In this document: piece by piece, positions 36,237-45,267 of the stretch | Numbering within the stretch: position 1 is the stretch's first letter | Layout: each line of letters begins with the position of its first letter | DNA from: Chitinophaga silvatica | GTDB lineage: Bacteria; Bacteroidota; Bacteroidia; Chitinophagales; Chitinophagaceae | DNA length: 64,000 nt | Reading direction: 5' to 3' | Assembly: GCF_003419895.1 (NCBI RefSeq) | Contig: NZ_QPMM01000006.1 | Location: 186,001-250,000 of the forward strand | The notes under the pieces: generated by a model | Seen by the model: the letters and a program-made list of their open reading frames with translations, nothing else | The model's database searches: none | Told to the model about the DNA's origin: nothing | Translations under genes and position numbers: made by a program

Positions 36237-36959
36237 ATGATACTAGCAACCGATCTTGACGGAACATTTTTAGGAGGAGATACTACCATTCGCCAACAAT
36301 TATATTCTCTGATTGAGGAAAATAAGGATATCAGATTAGTATTTGTAACCGGACGAGGTATTCGAAGTGTATTAAATTTATTGGAAGATAAATTTATACC
36401 TAAGCCGGAATATATGATTTGTGATGTGGGGGCCACCGTTACGCATTTTTCTACATTAGCAGCTGTAGAACCAGTACAGTCGCTGATTGCAGGCAGATGG
36501 CCAGGTGATGCGGTTAGAGAATCGATGAAAGAGGTAAAGGGGTTATTACATCAGGAAGCACAACAACAATTCAGGTGTTCTTACTATTACGATCAGCATA
36601 CTGATATAGAAAATGCGCGGGCTATGGCGGCAACCTGGCAATGCGATCTCTTGCTATCGGCCGGAAAATATTTGGATGTATTACCTCCCGGAGTTAATAA
36701 AGGGTTCACGTTGGTAGAGTTACTGAAAGTAATGGCATATCCGCATGAAAAGGTATTGGTAGCAGGCGATTCCATGAATGATCTGGCTCTATTTGAAGCA
36801 GGATTTAAAGGGGTAGTTGTTGGAGGAGCTGAAGAGGAATTGGTTACCAGAACTGCAAACATGCCGCATGTATTGCAGGCCGGCAATATAGGTGCAGGAG
36901 GAATTTTAGAGGCAATGGCTTACTTTTCCGAGTTCAAAAGTTTCTTACCAAAAGGTTAA
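36237..36959 (+). CDS. HAD-IIB phosphatase, sucrose-phosphate-phosphatase-like
   Basis: 240-residue HAD-superfamily sugar phosphatase. Motif I is intact (TDLDGTFLGG, Asp6 and Asp8), motif II is FVTGR, motif III/IV is KVLVAGDSMNDLALF. The cap and the LPPGVNKGFTLVELL segment are as in sucrose-6-phosphate phosphatase and related HAD-IIB enzymes, a group that also contains mannosyl- and glucosyl-phosphoglycerate phosphatases. Substrate unknown. It could conceivably supply phosphatase activity for the GpgS-like fusion at 19-20.6 kb (speculative). Confidence 0.82.
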   Translation: MILATDLDGTFLGGDTTIRQQLYSLIEENKDIRLVFVTGRGIRSVLNLLEDKFIPKPEYMICDVGATVTHFSTLAAVEPVQSLIAGRWPGDAVRESMKEVKGLLHQEAQQQFRCSYYYDQHTDIENARAMAATWQCDLLLSAGKYLDVLPPGVNKGFTLVELLKVMAYPHEKVLVAGDSMNDLALFEAGFKGVVVGGAEEELVTRTANMPHVLQAGNIGAGGILEAMAYFSEFKSFLPKG

Positions 36960-37083
36960 TGAATTAATTGAGCCATCATCAAAAAGTTGTACCTTCATAG
37001 AGGTCTATTACCGGTAATTTGAAGTCTTGATCGTTCGTTTGGATATGAGCCAGTGCGCATTATTAACCAGACAATCATGTACC

Positions 37084-37464
37084 ATGGAAATGACAACTCT
37101 CTCCGAAGAATTACATCAGCTTGCATCCTGGAAAGAAGAAGTAAATGAAGTCAGGAATGAAGTAAAATTAATGAGGGAAAGATTAGAACAAATTGTACTT
37201 AGCGACGCTCCCAAAGAAGTGATGGCAAAAGTAGAACACTTCGAAAACAGATTACTCCGTCAAAGAGAAGTAGCAGATGAAATGTTTCACGACCTAAAAC
37301 AGTGTGCAAAAAAATTATCAGATAAGCCTGTAACGATAGTGCATCACGATCCGCCCATTGCAAATTTTCAGGCCATGCAACGCCGTATGGATACTTTTCA
37401 ACAACTGTATATGGAGCTAAAAAGCGACTTCAACCGTTTTATGCCGGGCGACGAATCACTGTAG
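37084..37464 (+). CDS. Hypothetical coiled-coil protein
   Basis: Predicted 126-residue soluble, highly charged, mostly helical protein from ATG 37084 (MEMTTLSEELHQLASW); the frame opens earlier at TTG 37027 but that part looks non-coding. The heptad-like stretch EVNEVRNEVKLMRERLEQIV suggests a coiled coil. No family recognised. Its 3' end overlaps the tail of the convergent PAS-protein gene by 9 nt, so transcription of one opposes the other. Confidence 0.65.
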   Translation: MEMTTLSEELHQLASWKEEVNEVRNEVKLMRERLEQIVLSDAPKEVMAKVEHFENRLLRQREVADEMFHDLKQCAKKLSDKPVTIVHHDPPIANFQAMQRRMDTFQQLYMELKSDFNRFMPGDESL

Positions 37465-38586
37465 CTTTTTTACTTTATTCTCAATTTTATGAATGATATG
37501 ATCCAATTGTTGAGTGGATTCATATAACCATTCCATTAATTGTGTATTTAATTTGATATCCTGATTGCTTTTATCGAATAAATCGGTGATGCTAAGTATG
37601 GATACCACAGGCCGTCTGATTTCATGAGAATTGATCCAGGCTATTTCCTTTAATGCCTTGTTCTGTTCCTCCAGCAATATTGCCTGTTTAACATGCTTAT
37701 CTATATCCTGCATGATACCAATCATGCGGGCAGGAATTTCGTTATCATAAATAATAAACCCTCTGTCGAGCACGTGTTTATAATTACCGTCACCGCACAG
37801 GAATCTGTATTCTTCTGACCAATAGTGTGAATATCCCTCAAAGGCCGCACGAAGAGAGCTCTTGATTCGCAGGAAGTCGGAAGGGTGTATATTATCTTCC
37901 CACCATTGCATAGCCTCTCCGTCTTTATTTTTATAATGAAAACGTTCGGGTAATCCGTGATTCCATTTTATCTTTTTACCAATAAGATCTTTATCATAAA
38001 TAGCATCGTTGGTTGCTTTAGCAAGCAATTCAAATCTTACACTCAGATCATGGGCTTCCTTAGCTTCCTTGATTTGCTCATCAACATCCTTTGCCATTAT
38101 AAATCTGGCATCTTTCCCGTAGTAAATGGCTGGCAGTGAATATATTTCAACATAAAAATTACTGCCATCGCGCTTTTTATGTTTCCATATCCCTTTATAC
38201 TCCCCTTCTGTAGCACATCTCTCTTTTGTATTTTCCATGAACTTGTGAACATCTTCCTTATTACGTATATCTTTTAATGTTAGCTGCTGGAATTCTTTCT
38301 TACTATATCCATATTTCCTTACAGCTGCATGGTTGACAGACAGAAAGCGGAGCGTTTTTCTTTCGTATATCCACATAGGGATAGGATAACTATCGAACAA
38401 ATGCTCGTATTGAATAGAGCGAAATGTACGATACAATAAATAGAGGAGTGTACAACCTGTAAGTAGGTTGATACTTAGCAACAGGTGGTGTAAACCGGTG
38501 TCTTTTATGAAGAATAATAAGCCATTAGATGTAATGACAACAAACAATAAGATTAGAAACACAACCTTCATGGGGGCATTCTGCAT
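37456..38586 (-). CDS. Membrane PAS-PAS protein with histidine-kinase dimerisation helix but no ATPase domain
   Basis: 376 residues: two N-terminal membrane helices (MKVVFLILLFVVITSNGLLFF and LLLSINLLTGCTLLYLLY), two PAS domains (about 60-170 and 185-300) and a C-terminal helical segment IAWINSHEIRRPVVSIL, with the phospho-acceptor-like His321, then a second helix to the stop. The catalytic ATP-binding domain expected after this is absent: the protein ends about 55 residues past the His. Many Bacteroidota PAS proteins share this layout, so it is probably a genuine short form rather than a truncation. It may act as a phosphatase, phosphotransfer or sensor subunit (inference). Confidence 0.8.
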   Translation of the reverse strand: MQNAPMKVVFLILLFVVITSNGLLFFIKDTGLHHLLLSINLLTGCTLLYLLYRTFRSIQYEHLFDSYPIPMWIYERKTLRFLSVNHAAVRKYGYSKKEFQQLTLKDIRNKEDVHKFMENTKERCATEGEYKGIWKHKKRDGSNFYVEIYSLPAIYYGKDARFIMAKDVDEQIKEAKEAHDLSVRFELLAKATNDAIYDKDLIGKKIKWNHGLPERFHYKNKDGEAMQWWEDNIHPSDFLRIKSSLRAAFEGYSHYWSEEYRFLCGDGNYKHVLDRGFIIYDNEIPARMIGIMQDIDKHVKQAILLEEQNKALKEIAWINSHEIRRPVVSILSITDLFDKSNQDIKLNTQLMEWLYESTQQLDHIIHKIENKVKKLQ

Positions 38587-38673
38587 TATCTCATTTTACT
38601 AATAAATTAACCAAAATTCAATCAATAGAAAAATATTGATAAAAAAAATTGCATGAATAGTTCAATTTCCTGT

Positions 38674-39720
38674 CTAGATCTCCAATATTACCTGCTTACT
38701 AACAGGATAGCCTACACAGGTAAGTACCAACCCTTCAGTTAATTCTTTATCTGTCAGTACCTCATTCACAGACATCCATACTTTGCCACTAATGCATTGG
38801 GCAGTGCAGGAGCCGCAAACCCCGCCCTTACAACTGTAAGGTAGTCTGATATCCTGTTCCAGTGCATGATTGAGGATAGTTTGGTTACCCGGAACCATCA
38901 TCTCTATATCTTCATTCTTATAACGAATGATTACCTGTTTGAGATCAGTATCATCTGGCAGCGGAGTTTTTGCAATTTTTACCTCTGTGTTAACAACAAA
39001 GTTTTCTTTATGCAACTGATCGTTGCTAAAGCCCATATATGTTAGCGTTAGTAAGATAGTGCGCATATAATCAGGAGGACCGCAGAGAAAGAAGAGCGCC
39101 GAGGCCGGATCATACTTTAAATGTGAAGATACCAGTGTTTCCAGCAAAGTATTGTTCAATCTTCTGTAGGTATGCATACTATCGGGGTCGTTACTGAAAA
39201 GATAAATACAGCTTAACTGTTCGGGATACTGTTGCTGCCATTGCTGGAGCTGCTCGTAGAATATTGTTCTTTCTGGAGTTGTATTACTATATATTAGTTT
39301 GATATGAGCAGATGGATCGTCTGCTAATATTTGTTTTAAAATTGAATAGACAGGAGTTATTCCACTACCGGCAGCGAGCAGGAAAACATCTTTAGGAGTA
39401 GTTGTAATTGTTGGATAAACAAATCTTCCTGAAGGTTCAAGGGCTGTTACTACATCTCCAACTTTCCATGATCTCAGTAAATGCCTTGAGATCTCTCCGT
39501 TTTCTTTTTCCCGGATTGTAACAGAAATAAATGGATCGATGCCCGGAGATGAGCTAAAAGAATAGGATCTTCTATATTCTTTTCCGTGCAGGGTTATAAG
39601 GAAAGTGAGGAATTGGCCGGCCTGATAATCGAGTTGCTGATCAGAAATATTTTCTAGGATATAGGTTTTGGTGCCTGGTGTTTCTACAATGACTTTGCTT
39701 ATGCGTAGCGTTAAATACAT
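38674..39720 (-). CDS. FAD/[2Fe-2S] NAD(P)H oxidoreductase (PaaE/HCP-reductase type)
   Basis: 348-residue electron-transfer reductase with three modules. FAD-binding barrel 1-100 (YRRSYSFSSSP, FAD site); NAD(P)-binding domain to about 235 (LLAAGSGITPVYSIL, FLCGPPDYM); plant-type ferredoxin at the C-terminus with cluster ligands Cys297, Cys302, Cys305 and Cys335 (SCKGGVCGSCTAQC). It passes electrons to an oxygenase or other partner not seen nearby. Lies downstream of dxs on the same strand beyond a terminator. Confidence 0.9.
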   Translation of the reverse strand: MYLTLRISKVIVETPGTKTYILENISDQQLDYQAGQFLTFLITLHGKEYRRSYSFSSSPGIDPFISVTIREKENGEISRHLLRSWKVGDVVTALEPSGRFVYPTITTTPKDVFLLAAGSGITPVYSILKQILADDPSAHIKLIYSNTTPERTIFYEQLQQWQQQYPEQLSCIYLFSNDPDSMHTYRRLNNTLLETLVSSHLKYDPASALFFLCGPPDYMRTILLTLTYMGFSNDQLHKENFVVNTEVKIAKTPLPDDTDLKQVIIRYKNEDIEMMVPGNQTILNHALEQDIRLPYSCKGGVCGSCTAQCISGKVWMSVNEVLTDKELTEGLVLTCVGYPVSKQVILEI

Positions 39721-39734
39721 GATAAATGGCTAAA

Positions 39735-39768
39735 AAAAAGAGGTTGTAATTATTACAACCTCTTTTGA
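39735..39768 (-). terminator. Terminator of dxs
   Basis: AAAAGAGGTTGTAAT and its perfect complement with a T run on the minus strand, between the dxs stop and the next gene. Confidence 0.88.
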
Positions 39769-39772
39769 TATT

Positions 39773-41698
39773 TTAAACAGTAACTGTTATTTTTTCTTTC
39801 ATCAATTCCCTGGTTACCTGGGCTATTGAGCGGGCGTCGAAGCCGCATTCGCGGTATAGTTCTTCTGGTTTGCCATGTTCAATGATTCTGTCAGGAATAC
39901 CTAATATTTTGACGGTAGCGGAGTAGTTATTAGCTGCCATGAATTCTACGATAGCAGTTCCGAAGCCGCCAACAACGGTACCATCTTCAACGGTGATAAC
40001 CTTGTCGAACGAGGTGAATACTTCATGAAGCATGGCCTCATCCAGTGGTTTTACGAACCGCATATCGTAATGTGCGGGTTGCAAGCCATCAGTCATCAAT
40101 TCTTTGCAGGCATCCATAACGAAGTTACCGGTATGGCCCAGTGAGAGAATGGCAATATCTTTTCCGTCGCGGATTTTGCGTCCGGTACCGGTTTTAATTG
40201 CTTTAAACGGAGTGCGCCATTCAGGCATTACGCCCTGGCCGCGTGGATATCTGATCACATAAGGCAGATTATTATCTGGCAATTGTGCGCTATACATCAG
40301 GTTACGCAGCTCTTCTTCATTCATCGGAGCACTGATAATTACATTTGGTATGCCCCTCATGTAGGCTATATCGTAGGCGCCATGGTGAGTAGGGCCATCC
40401 TCTCCTACCAGTCCGGCTCTGTCGAGGCAGAAGACCACCGGTAGTTTTTGGATGATAGCATCATGAACGGCCTGATCGAAGGCCCTTTGGAAGAAGGAAG
40501 AGTAGATGGTACAAAATACCCGCATTCCCTGGGTAGCCATACCGGCGGAGAGTGTAACAGCATGTTGTTCACAAATTCCGACGTCGAAGGCTCTGTCCGG
40601 CATTTTTTCCATCATGAATTTGAGGGAAGAGCCAGAGGGCATAGCGGGGGTAATACCCAATATTTTATCATTTTTTTCTGCCAGTTCGATAATGGTATGG
40701 CCAAAAACATCCTGGTATTTAGGAGGTTGTGGAGCGGTAACCGGTTTTTTGAAGATTTCTCCGGTTATTTTATCGAATAGTCCCGGGGCATGCCAGGTTG
40801 TTTGGTCCTTTTCTGCGAGAGCATATCCTTTACCTTTAGTGGTAACGATGTGAAGCAGTTTAGGGCCTGGAATATCTTTAAGATCCTGAAGGGTATCAGC
40901 TAATTTAGTGATGTTGTGGCCATCGATTGGTCCGAAGTAGCGCATTTTAAGTGCTTCGAACAGGTTGCTCGACTTAGAAACTACTCCTTTGAGGCTGGCT
41001 TCTAATTTTGAGGCCATATCGCGGGTAAATTTCTTTCCGATAGGGAGTTTGCCGAGCAGGTTCCAGACATCGTCCCTCATTTTGTTATAAGTTGGGGAGG
41101 TAGTGATATCTGTGAGATATTCTTTGAGCGCACCTACGTTAGGGTCGATAGACATGCAGTTATCGTTGAGGATAATCAGCACGTTGGCGTTGGCTACCCC
41201 GGCGTGGTTCAGTGCTTCGAAGGCCATTCCGGCTGTCATGGCGCCATCGCCGATTACTGCAATATGCTGGCGATCGAATTCTCCTTTATAGTGAGAAGCC
41301 ATTGCCATTCCCAGAGCGGCAGAAATGGAAGTAGAGGAGTGACCAACCCCGAAGGTATCGTATTCACTCTCGTCTCTTTTCGGGAATCCGCTGATTCCTT
41401 TATATTTCCGGTTTGTAGGAAATGATTCCCTACGGCCGGTAAGTATTTTATGGCCATAAGCCTGGTGACCAACATCCCAAACCAGTTGATCGTAAGGCGT
41501 ATTGAATACATAGTGCAATGCCACCGTCAGTTCAACAACTCCCAAACTGGCCGCAAAGTGGCCACCATGCACACTTACTACGTCAATGATGTACTGACGT
41601 AATTCCTCACATACCTGGTGAAGCTGATCTTTATTCAGCTTACGCAAATCAGAGGGGTATTCGATTTGGCTTAACAGTTGACCTGCCTTTATATTCAT
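39773..41698 (-). CDS. dxs: 1-deoxy-D-xylulose-5-phosphate synthase
   Basis: TPP enzyme making DXP from pyruvate and glyceraldehyde-3-phosphate, first step of the MEP isoprenoid pathway; 641 residues, full length. TPP motif GDGAMTAGMAFEALN ... NDN, the family start (YPSDLRKLNKDQLHQVCEEL), GHVGHQAYGHK-type segment DVGHQAYGHKILTGR, and the pyrimidine-domain motif DRAGLVGEDGPTHHG. ATG 41698. The isoprenoid-consuming GGGP synthase lies 3 kb away on the same strand. Confidence 0.97.
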   Translation of the reverse strand: MNIKAGQLLSQIEYPSDLRKLNKDQLHQVCEELRQYIIDVVSVHGGHFAASLGVVELTVALHYVFNTPYDQLVWDVGHQAYGHKILTGRRESFPTNRKYKGISGFPKRDESEYDTFGVGHSSTSISAALGMAMASHYKGEFDRQHIAVIGDGAMTAGMAFEALNHAGVANANVLIILNDNCMSIDPNVGALKEYLTDITTSPTYNKMRDDVWNLLGKLPIGKKFTRDMASKLEASLKGVVSKSSNLFEALKMRYFGPIDGHNITKLADTLQDLKDIPGPKLLHIVTTKGKGYALAEKDQTTWHAPGLFDKITGEIFKKPVTAPQPPKYQDVFGHTIIELAEKNDKILGITPAMPSGSSLKFMMEKMPDRAFDVGICEQHAVTLSAGMATQGMRVFCTIYSSFFQRAFDQAVHDAIIQKLPVVFCLDRAGLVGEDGPTHHGAYDIAYMRGIPNVIISAPMNEEELRNLMYSAQLPDNNLPYVIRYPRGQGVMPEWRTPFKAIKTGTGRKIRDGKDIAILSLGHTGNFVMDACKELMTDGLQPAHYDMRFVKPLDEAMLHEVFTSFDKVITVEDGTVVGGFGTAIVEFMAANNYSATVKILGIPDRIIEHGKPEELYRECGFDARSIAQVTRELMKEKITVTV

Positions 41699-41914
41699 AA
41701 TGTGGCTCGGATTTTATGATTTGTTAGGAGACAAAAATACATATAAAATATGATCTGAACCACGGAAATTAGGCAGGTTTTCGTATATTTCACCATTCAG
41801 GTATTTTCATCTGCCATTTACCGATGCTGATTCGCCATTTATAACAATTCAGTATAAAAAGGGGGTATGTGAGGGGTATTTTTGGAATAACTGTAAGTTT
41901 ACTAATTTGATCAA

Positions 41915-42943
41915 ATGTTTAGGCAAATAAACAAATATTGGTGGTGTCAGATAGTGGGATGGTCTATTTATCTTCTGATCAATTTATTTTTTACATTAAC
42001 GAACGGAGTATCCATTTATTCTCCATACTTCTGGATTAATGCATTAACCCTGGTGTTGTTTGCCTTCTTTGGGGTTTTATCCACACATCTGTTTCGTACA
42101 CTGATTCACCAGTTAAACTGGGTTTATTTCAGTATTGAGAAACAAATAATGCTTTTTCTGAGCCTGATGATAGGTTCAGCTTTAACACTATATGTTGGAT
42201 ATTACCTGGTTGGCGGTATATGGTTAAAAATCGTAACAACTCCGGTATTTGTGGTAATCGGGTCGGCCACGGTGATAGCGTTATTGTGGTGGATTTTATA
42301 TTTCCTATGGCATTATGTGGAGAAGAACCGGATGGCACAGGTAGATCAGTTGAAATTAGAGGCCACTGTTAAAGAACTTGAGCTTAAAACCATTAAAGCT
42401 CAGATGAACCCTCATTTTATTTTCAATGCATTGAATAGTATCAGGGCATTGATAGATGAAAATCCACAAAGAGCCAGAACTGCCATTACAGAATTATCTA
42501 ATATTCTGAGAAGCTCCATGCAAACGGAAAAAGCGGAAACAGTGAGTCTGGAGAACGAATTAAACATCGTAAAAGATTATCTTGCACTTGAACTTATCCG
42601 ATTTGAGGAACGATTGAGCGTAAAGTATGAAATAGATCCGGATACCCTGGAACTTCAGGTACCTCCGATGATGTTGCAGACATTGGTTGAAAATGCCATA
42701 AAGCATGGAATTTCGCGTATTATAATGGGTGGTTACGTGAATATTCACTCCTCAATAAAGGGATCCCAACATATTATTACTATTGAAAATACAGGTCAGA
42801 TAGTGGATGATAAGGGAAAAGGGTTTGGATTACAGAGCACCAGACAGCGTCTGAGCCTGCTATTTGGAAGTAAAGCTTCCTTTGAAATCAGAAATAAGGA
42901 TGAGCAAACGGTTGAAGCTAAAGTAGTAATGCCATTGCTCTAA
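41915..42943 (+). CDS. LytS-type sensor histidine kinase
   Basis: 342-residue membrane sensor kinase. Four hydrophobic helices fill residues 10-135, followed by the His_kinase signature QMNPHFIFNALNSI with phospho-acceptor His167, the N box (LVENAIKHGIS) and the G box (GKGFGLQSTRQRL). The LytTR response-regulator gene begins 52 bp downstream, so the pair forms a two-component system. The short loops between helices suggest sensing within the membrane. Confidence 0.93.
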   Translation: MFRQINKYWWCQIVGWSIYLLINLFFTLTNGVSIYSPYFWINALTLVLFAFFGVLSTHLFRTLIHQLNWVYFSIEKQIMLFLSLMIGSALTLYVGYYLVGGIWLKIVTTPVFVVIGSATVIALLWWILYFLWHYVEKNRMAQVDQLKLEATVKELELKTIKAQMNPHFIFNALNSIRALIDENPQRARTAITELSNILRSSMQTEKAETVSLENELNIVKDYLALELIRFEERLSVKYEIDPDTLELQVPPMMLQTLVENAIKHGISRIIMGGYVNIHSSIKGSQHIITIENTGQIVDDKGKGFGLQSTRQRLSLLFGSKASFEIRNKDEQTVEAKVVMPLL

Positions 42944-42995
42944 AAAATATAGATGTTTAACAATTTTAAATCATCAACCAAACTTCATATTGCCA

Positions 42996-43724
42996 ATGAA
43001 AAAAGCATTGATAATAGATGATGAACGACTGGCCAGAAGTGAACTTAAAAAACTGCTGGCTGATCACCCGGAAATAGTGGTGGTAGGAGAAGCTGTGAAT
43101 GCGAAGGATGGTATAGAGAAGATAGAGTCGCTGCATCCCGACTTGCTGTTTCTTGATATTCAGATGCCCGATAAAACAGGATTTGATTTACTGGCAGATC
43201 TTGAAAAAGCACCACAGGTAATATTTACAACAGCTTACGACGAATATGCGTTGAAAGCATTTGAGTATAATGCATTAGACTATTTGCTTAAGCCAATAGA
43301 ACCTAAGCGTTTGGCGGATGCAATTCATAAGCTGCATCAGCAGGATGAAAAAGATAGAATGGCTTCTTCTACAGGAATTCGTTCTTTACTTTCAGAGAAC
43401 GATCAGGTTTTTGTAAAAGACGGAGATCGTTGTTGGTTTGTGAAATTGCAGGAAATTCGCCTGTTTGAAAGTGTGGGAAACTACGCCAGGGTGTATTTTG
43501 AAGCAAATAAGCCGCTGATCCTCAAATCTCTGAATGCTTTGGAAGAACGTTTGGATGAACGTACTTTTTTCAGAGCCAACAGAAAGCATATTGTGAATCT
43601 GAGAATGATTGAAAAAATTGATACGTATTTCAACGGTGGATTATTGCTGGAAATGAAGGGAGGAGAGAAAATTGAGGTGAGCAGGCGTCAGGCTGTTAAG
43701 TTCAAAGAAATGATGAGCTTGTAA
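42996..43724 (+). CDS. LytTR-family response regulator
   Basis: 242 residues from ATG 42996 (MKKALIIDDERLARSE). Receiver domain with acidic DDE, phospho-acceptor Asp54 (FLDIQMPD), Thr/Lys of TTAYDEY and LLKP. The C-terminal LytTR domain (about 140-242) has the fold's core VGNYARVYF and FFRANRKHIVNL. Cognate partner of the upstream LytS-type kinase; target genes unknown. A strong terminator follows. Confidence 0.95.
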   Translation: MKKALIIDDERLARSELKKLLADHPEIVVVGEAVNAKDGIEKIESLHPDLLFLDIQMPDKTGFDLLADLEKAPQVIFTTAYDEYALKAFEYNALDYLLKPIEPKRLADAIHKLHQQDEKDRMASSTGIRSLLSENDQVFVKDGDRCWFVKLQEIRLFESVGNYARVYFEANKPLILKSLNALEERLDERTFFRANRKHIVNLRMIEKIDTYFNGGLLLEMKGGEKIEVSRRQAVKFKEMMSL

Positions 43725-43748
43725 TTTTTATCAATCTAAAAGAATATT

Positions 43749-43800
43749 TATAAAGGATTTTGTTGACGAATTTAATTCGAAAACAAAATCCTTTATTATT
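43749..43800 (+). terminator. Terminator of LytTR operon
   Basis: ATAAAGGATTTTGTT and complement (43750-43764 / 43782-43796) with the middle also self-complementary. Confidence 0.85.
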
Positions 43801-43850
43801 TTGATACTTAAATTAACATATTGATTATTAATAAGTTGTGTAGTTATTTA

Positions 43851-43882
43851 TTTGTTGAAAGAATTCTTTGTTAGTAAATTTG
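43851..43882 (+). promoter_or_regulatory. Orphan full-consensus promoter
   Basis: TTTG (43851-43854), 20-bp spacer, TAAATTTG (43875-43882), directed into a gene-free stretch. Confidence 0.65.
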
Positions 43883-43888
43883 TATAGT

Positions 43889-44155
43889 AACTTCTGAATA
43901 AATAATGTTTTTTAAGGGAAAGGTAAATATCAAAATTCCTGGGACCTCTGCGAATTAATTAAGCCCAAATGAAGTGACGATTGGAATCTTGTATGAATCT
44001 TTTTTCATGATGCTTAAATTTATCTGAAAGTGATGTTCAGAAAGTAGTTTGAAGGGATTGAAAAGGATGATTTATATAGATTGATGAAGATATTTTGATT
44101 GGGGGTATTAAAAGAAAAAGGGTTTGATCAGTTATTGATCAAACCCTTTTTCTTT
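43889..44155 (+). ncRNA. Candidate intergenic small RNA
   Basis: About 267 nt from the predicted start of the orphan promoter to the bidirectional terminator at 44111-44155. No plus-strand reading frame beyond a few codons, and the next gene (GGGP synthase) lies on the opposite strand, so the promoter has no protein-coding target. I do not recognise 6S, tmRNA, RNase P or SRP RNA in it. Confidence 0.4.
44111..44155. terminator. Bidirectional terminator
   Basis: Perfect 20-bp arms (44111-44130 and 44136-44155) around a 5-nt loop, with AAAGAAAAAGGG and complement at the ends. Serves GGGP synthase (-) and any plus-strand transcript. Confidence 0.92.
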
Positions 44156-44169
44156 AAAAAGTTATTGAA

Positions 44170-44925
44170 TTAAACGTTTACTGGTACTGAGTGTACAGCA
44201 TCTGCCAATTCTTTTATCAGAGAAAGATCTTTTTCGATTGCATTACCAACAACTAATATGTCGGCACCTGCTTTGCAGTTCAGATAAGCTTTTTCAGCAT
44301 CCTTAATACCACCACCTACGATGATAGGAGCTTGAACGTGACTGGCAACTCTGTTAATCATGCTTTCGGTAATTGGTACTTTGGCACCGCTTCCGGCATC
44401 CATGTAAATTACTTTCATGCCAAGCATTTCGCCTGCCATGGCAGTACAGAGAGCAATATCGGCTTTATCTGCTGGGATAGGAGTAGTGTTGCTTATATAA
44501 GAAACAGTGGTAGGCGCACCACCATCAATTACCATGTAACCAGTAGAAATTACTTCTAATCCACTTTTCTTAACAGCAGCAGCTGATACCACATGCTGAC
44601 CAATCAATAATTCCGGGTTTCTCCCAGAGATTACCGAAAGATATAGCAAGGCATCGGCATATTTAGAAACTTGTGAAGGGCTACCAGGAAATAACACAAC
44701 TGGAATATCACAGCTTGCTTTGAGTTGTTGCACACATTCATCGAGATGGTCCGATATTACTAAACTACCACCAAGGAAGATGTAATCAACTTTGGCAGCA
44801 GTACATTTGGCTGCAAGTTCAATTATACCGGCAGGAGTAACCTTATCCGGATCTATTAAAACCGCGAATGCCTTTTCTTTCTTAGCCTTTCTTTCGATGA
44901 ACGAAGTGTATATTTTATTGTACAT
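44170..44925 (-). CDS. Geranylgeranylglyceryl-phosphate (GGGP) synthase family protein
   Basis: TIM-barrel prenyltransferase joining a polyprenyl diphosphate to sn-glycerol-1-phosphate through an ether bond. 251 residues from ATG 44925 (MYNKIYTSFIERKAKK). Phosphate- and substrate-binding segments are present: FAVLIDPDKVTP, DYIFLGGSLV, LFPGSPSQVS, YMDAGSGAKVPI and IIVGGGI. It belongs to the group of bacterial GGGPS seen in Bacteroidota. Ether-lipid products would connect with the isoprenoids from dxs nearby. Has a good promoter and terminator; single gene. Confidence 0.92.
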   Translation of the reverse strand: MYNKIYTSFIERKAKKEKAFAVLIDPDKVTPAGIIELAAKCTAAKVDYIFLGGSLVISDHLDECVQQLKASCDIPVVLFPGSPSQVSKYADALLYLSVISGRNPELLIGQHVVSAAAVKKSGLEVISTGYMVIDGGAPTTVSYISNTTPIPADKADIALCTAMAGEMLGMKVIYMDAGSGAKVPITESMINRVASHVQAPIIVGGGIKDAEKAYLNCKAGADILVVGNAIEKDLSLIKELADAVHSVPVNV

Positions 44926-44950
44926 CAATAGCGCATTGTTCCGGTTGTCG

Positions 44951-44981
44951 CAAATGTATAATATTTTTATTAATAACACAC
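44951..44981 (-). promoter_or_regulatory. GGGP synthase promoter
   Basis: Minus-strand TACATTTG (44951-44958) with TGTG (one mismatch) at 44978-44981, spacing 19 bp, 25 bp from the ATG. Confidence 0.65.
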
Positions 44982-45267
44982 ATTGCTTAATAAACTAAAT
45001 ATATATGAATTCAATTCATTTTCTATTCATATTCTTCTTGATACCTACGATACTCTTTATTATACATCTATAATTTTAACTTTTCCGACAAATTTTGAGC
45101 CGAATTTAAAATAGGCGTCATAGTTATAACAAATGCCAGCCTAAACTGTTTTAACATTTTTCTCACATCTGTGCATAACAAAACCTCTGTTTGCTTCTTT
45201 TAAAAGTTTAATTTTAGATAACCCTCATTCACTAACCTCATTCCATTCACATAGAAAAACATTGGGC
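44982..45267. other. Gene-free leader of nrdJ
   Basis: 286 bp of AT-rich sequence ahead of the B12-dependent reductase. I looked for a cobalamin riboswitch or NrdR-type repeats and saw neither. A TTTG at 45190 and TAATTTTA at 45209 are only 15 bp apart, so no promoter is called. Confidence 0.5.

Noticed and set aside
45174..45182. DnaA-box-like TGTGCATAA ahead of nrdJ
   Set aside because: Single imperfect copy; expected by chance and no cluster that would suggest DnaA control or an origin.
44982..45267. Possible cobalamin riboswitch before the B12-dependent reductase
   Set aside because: No B12-box sequence or recognisable stem arrangement was found in the leader.
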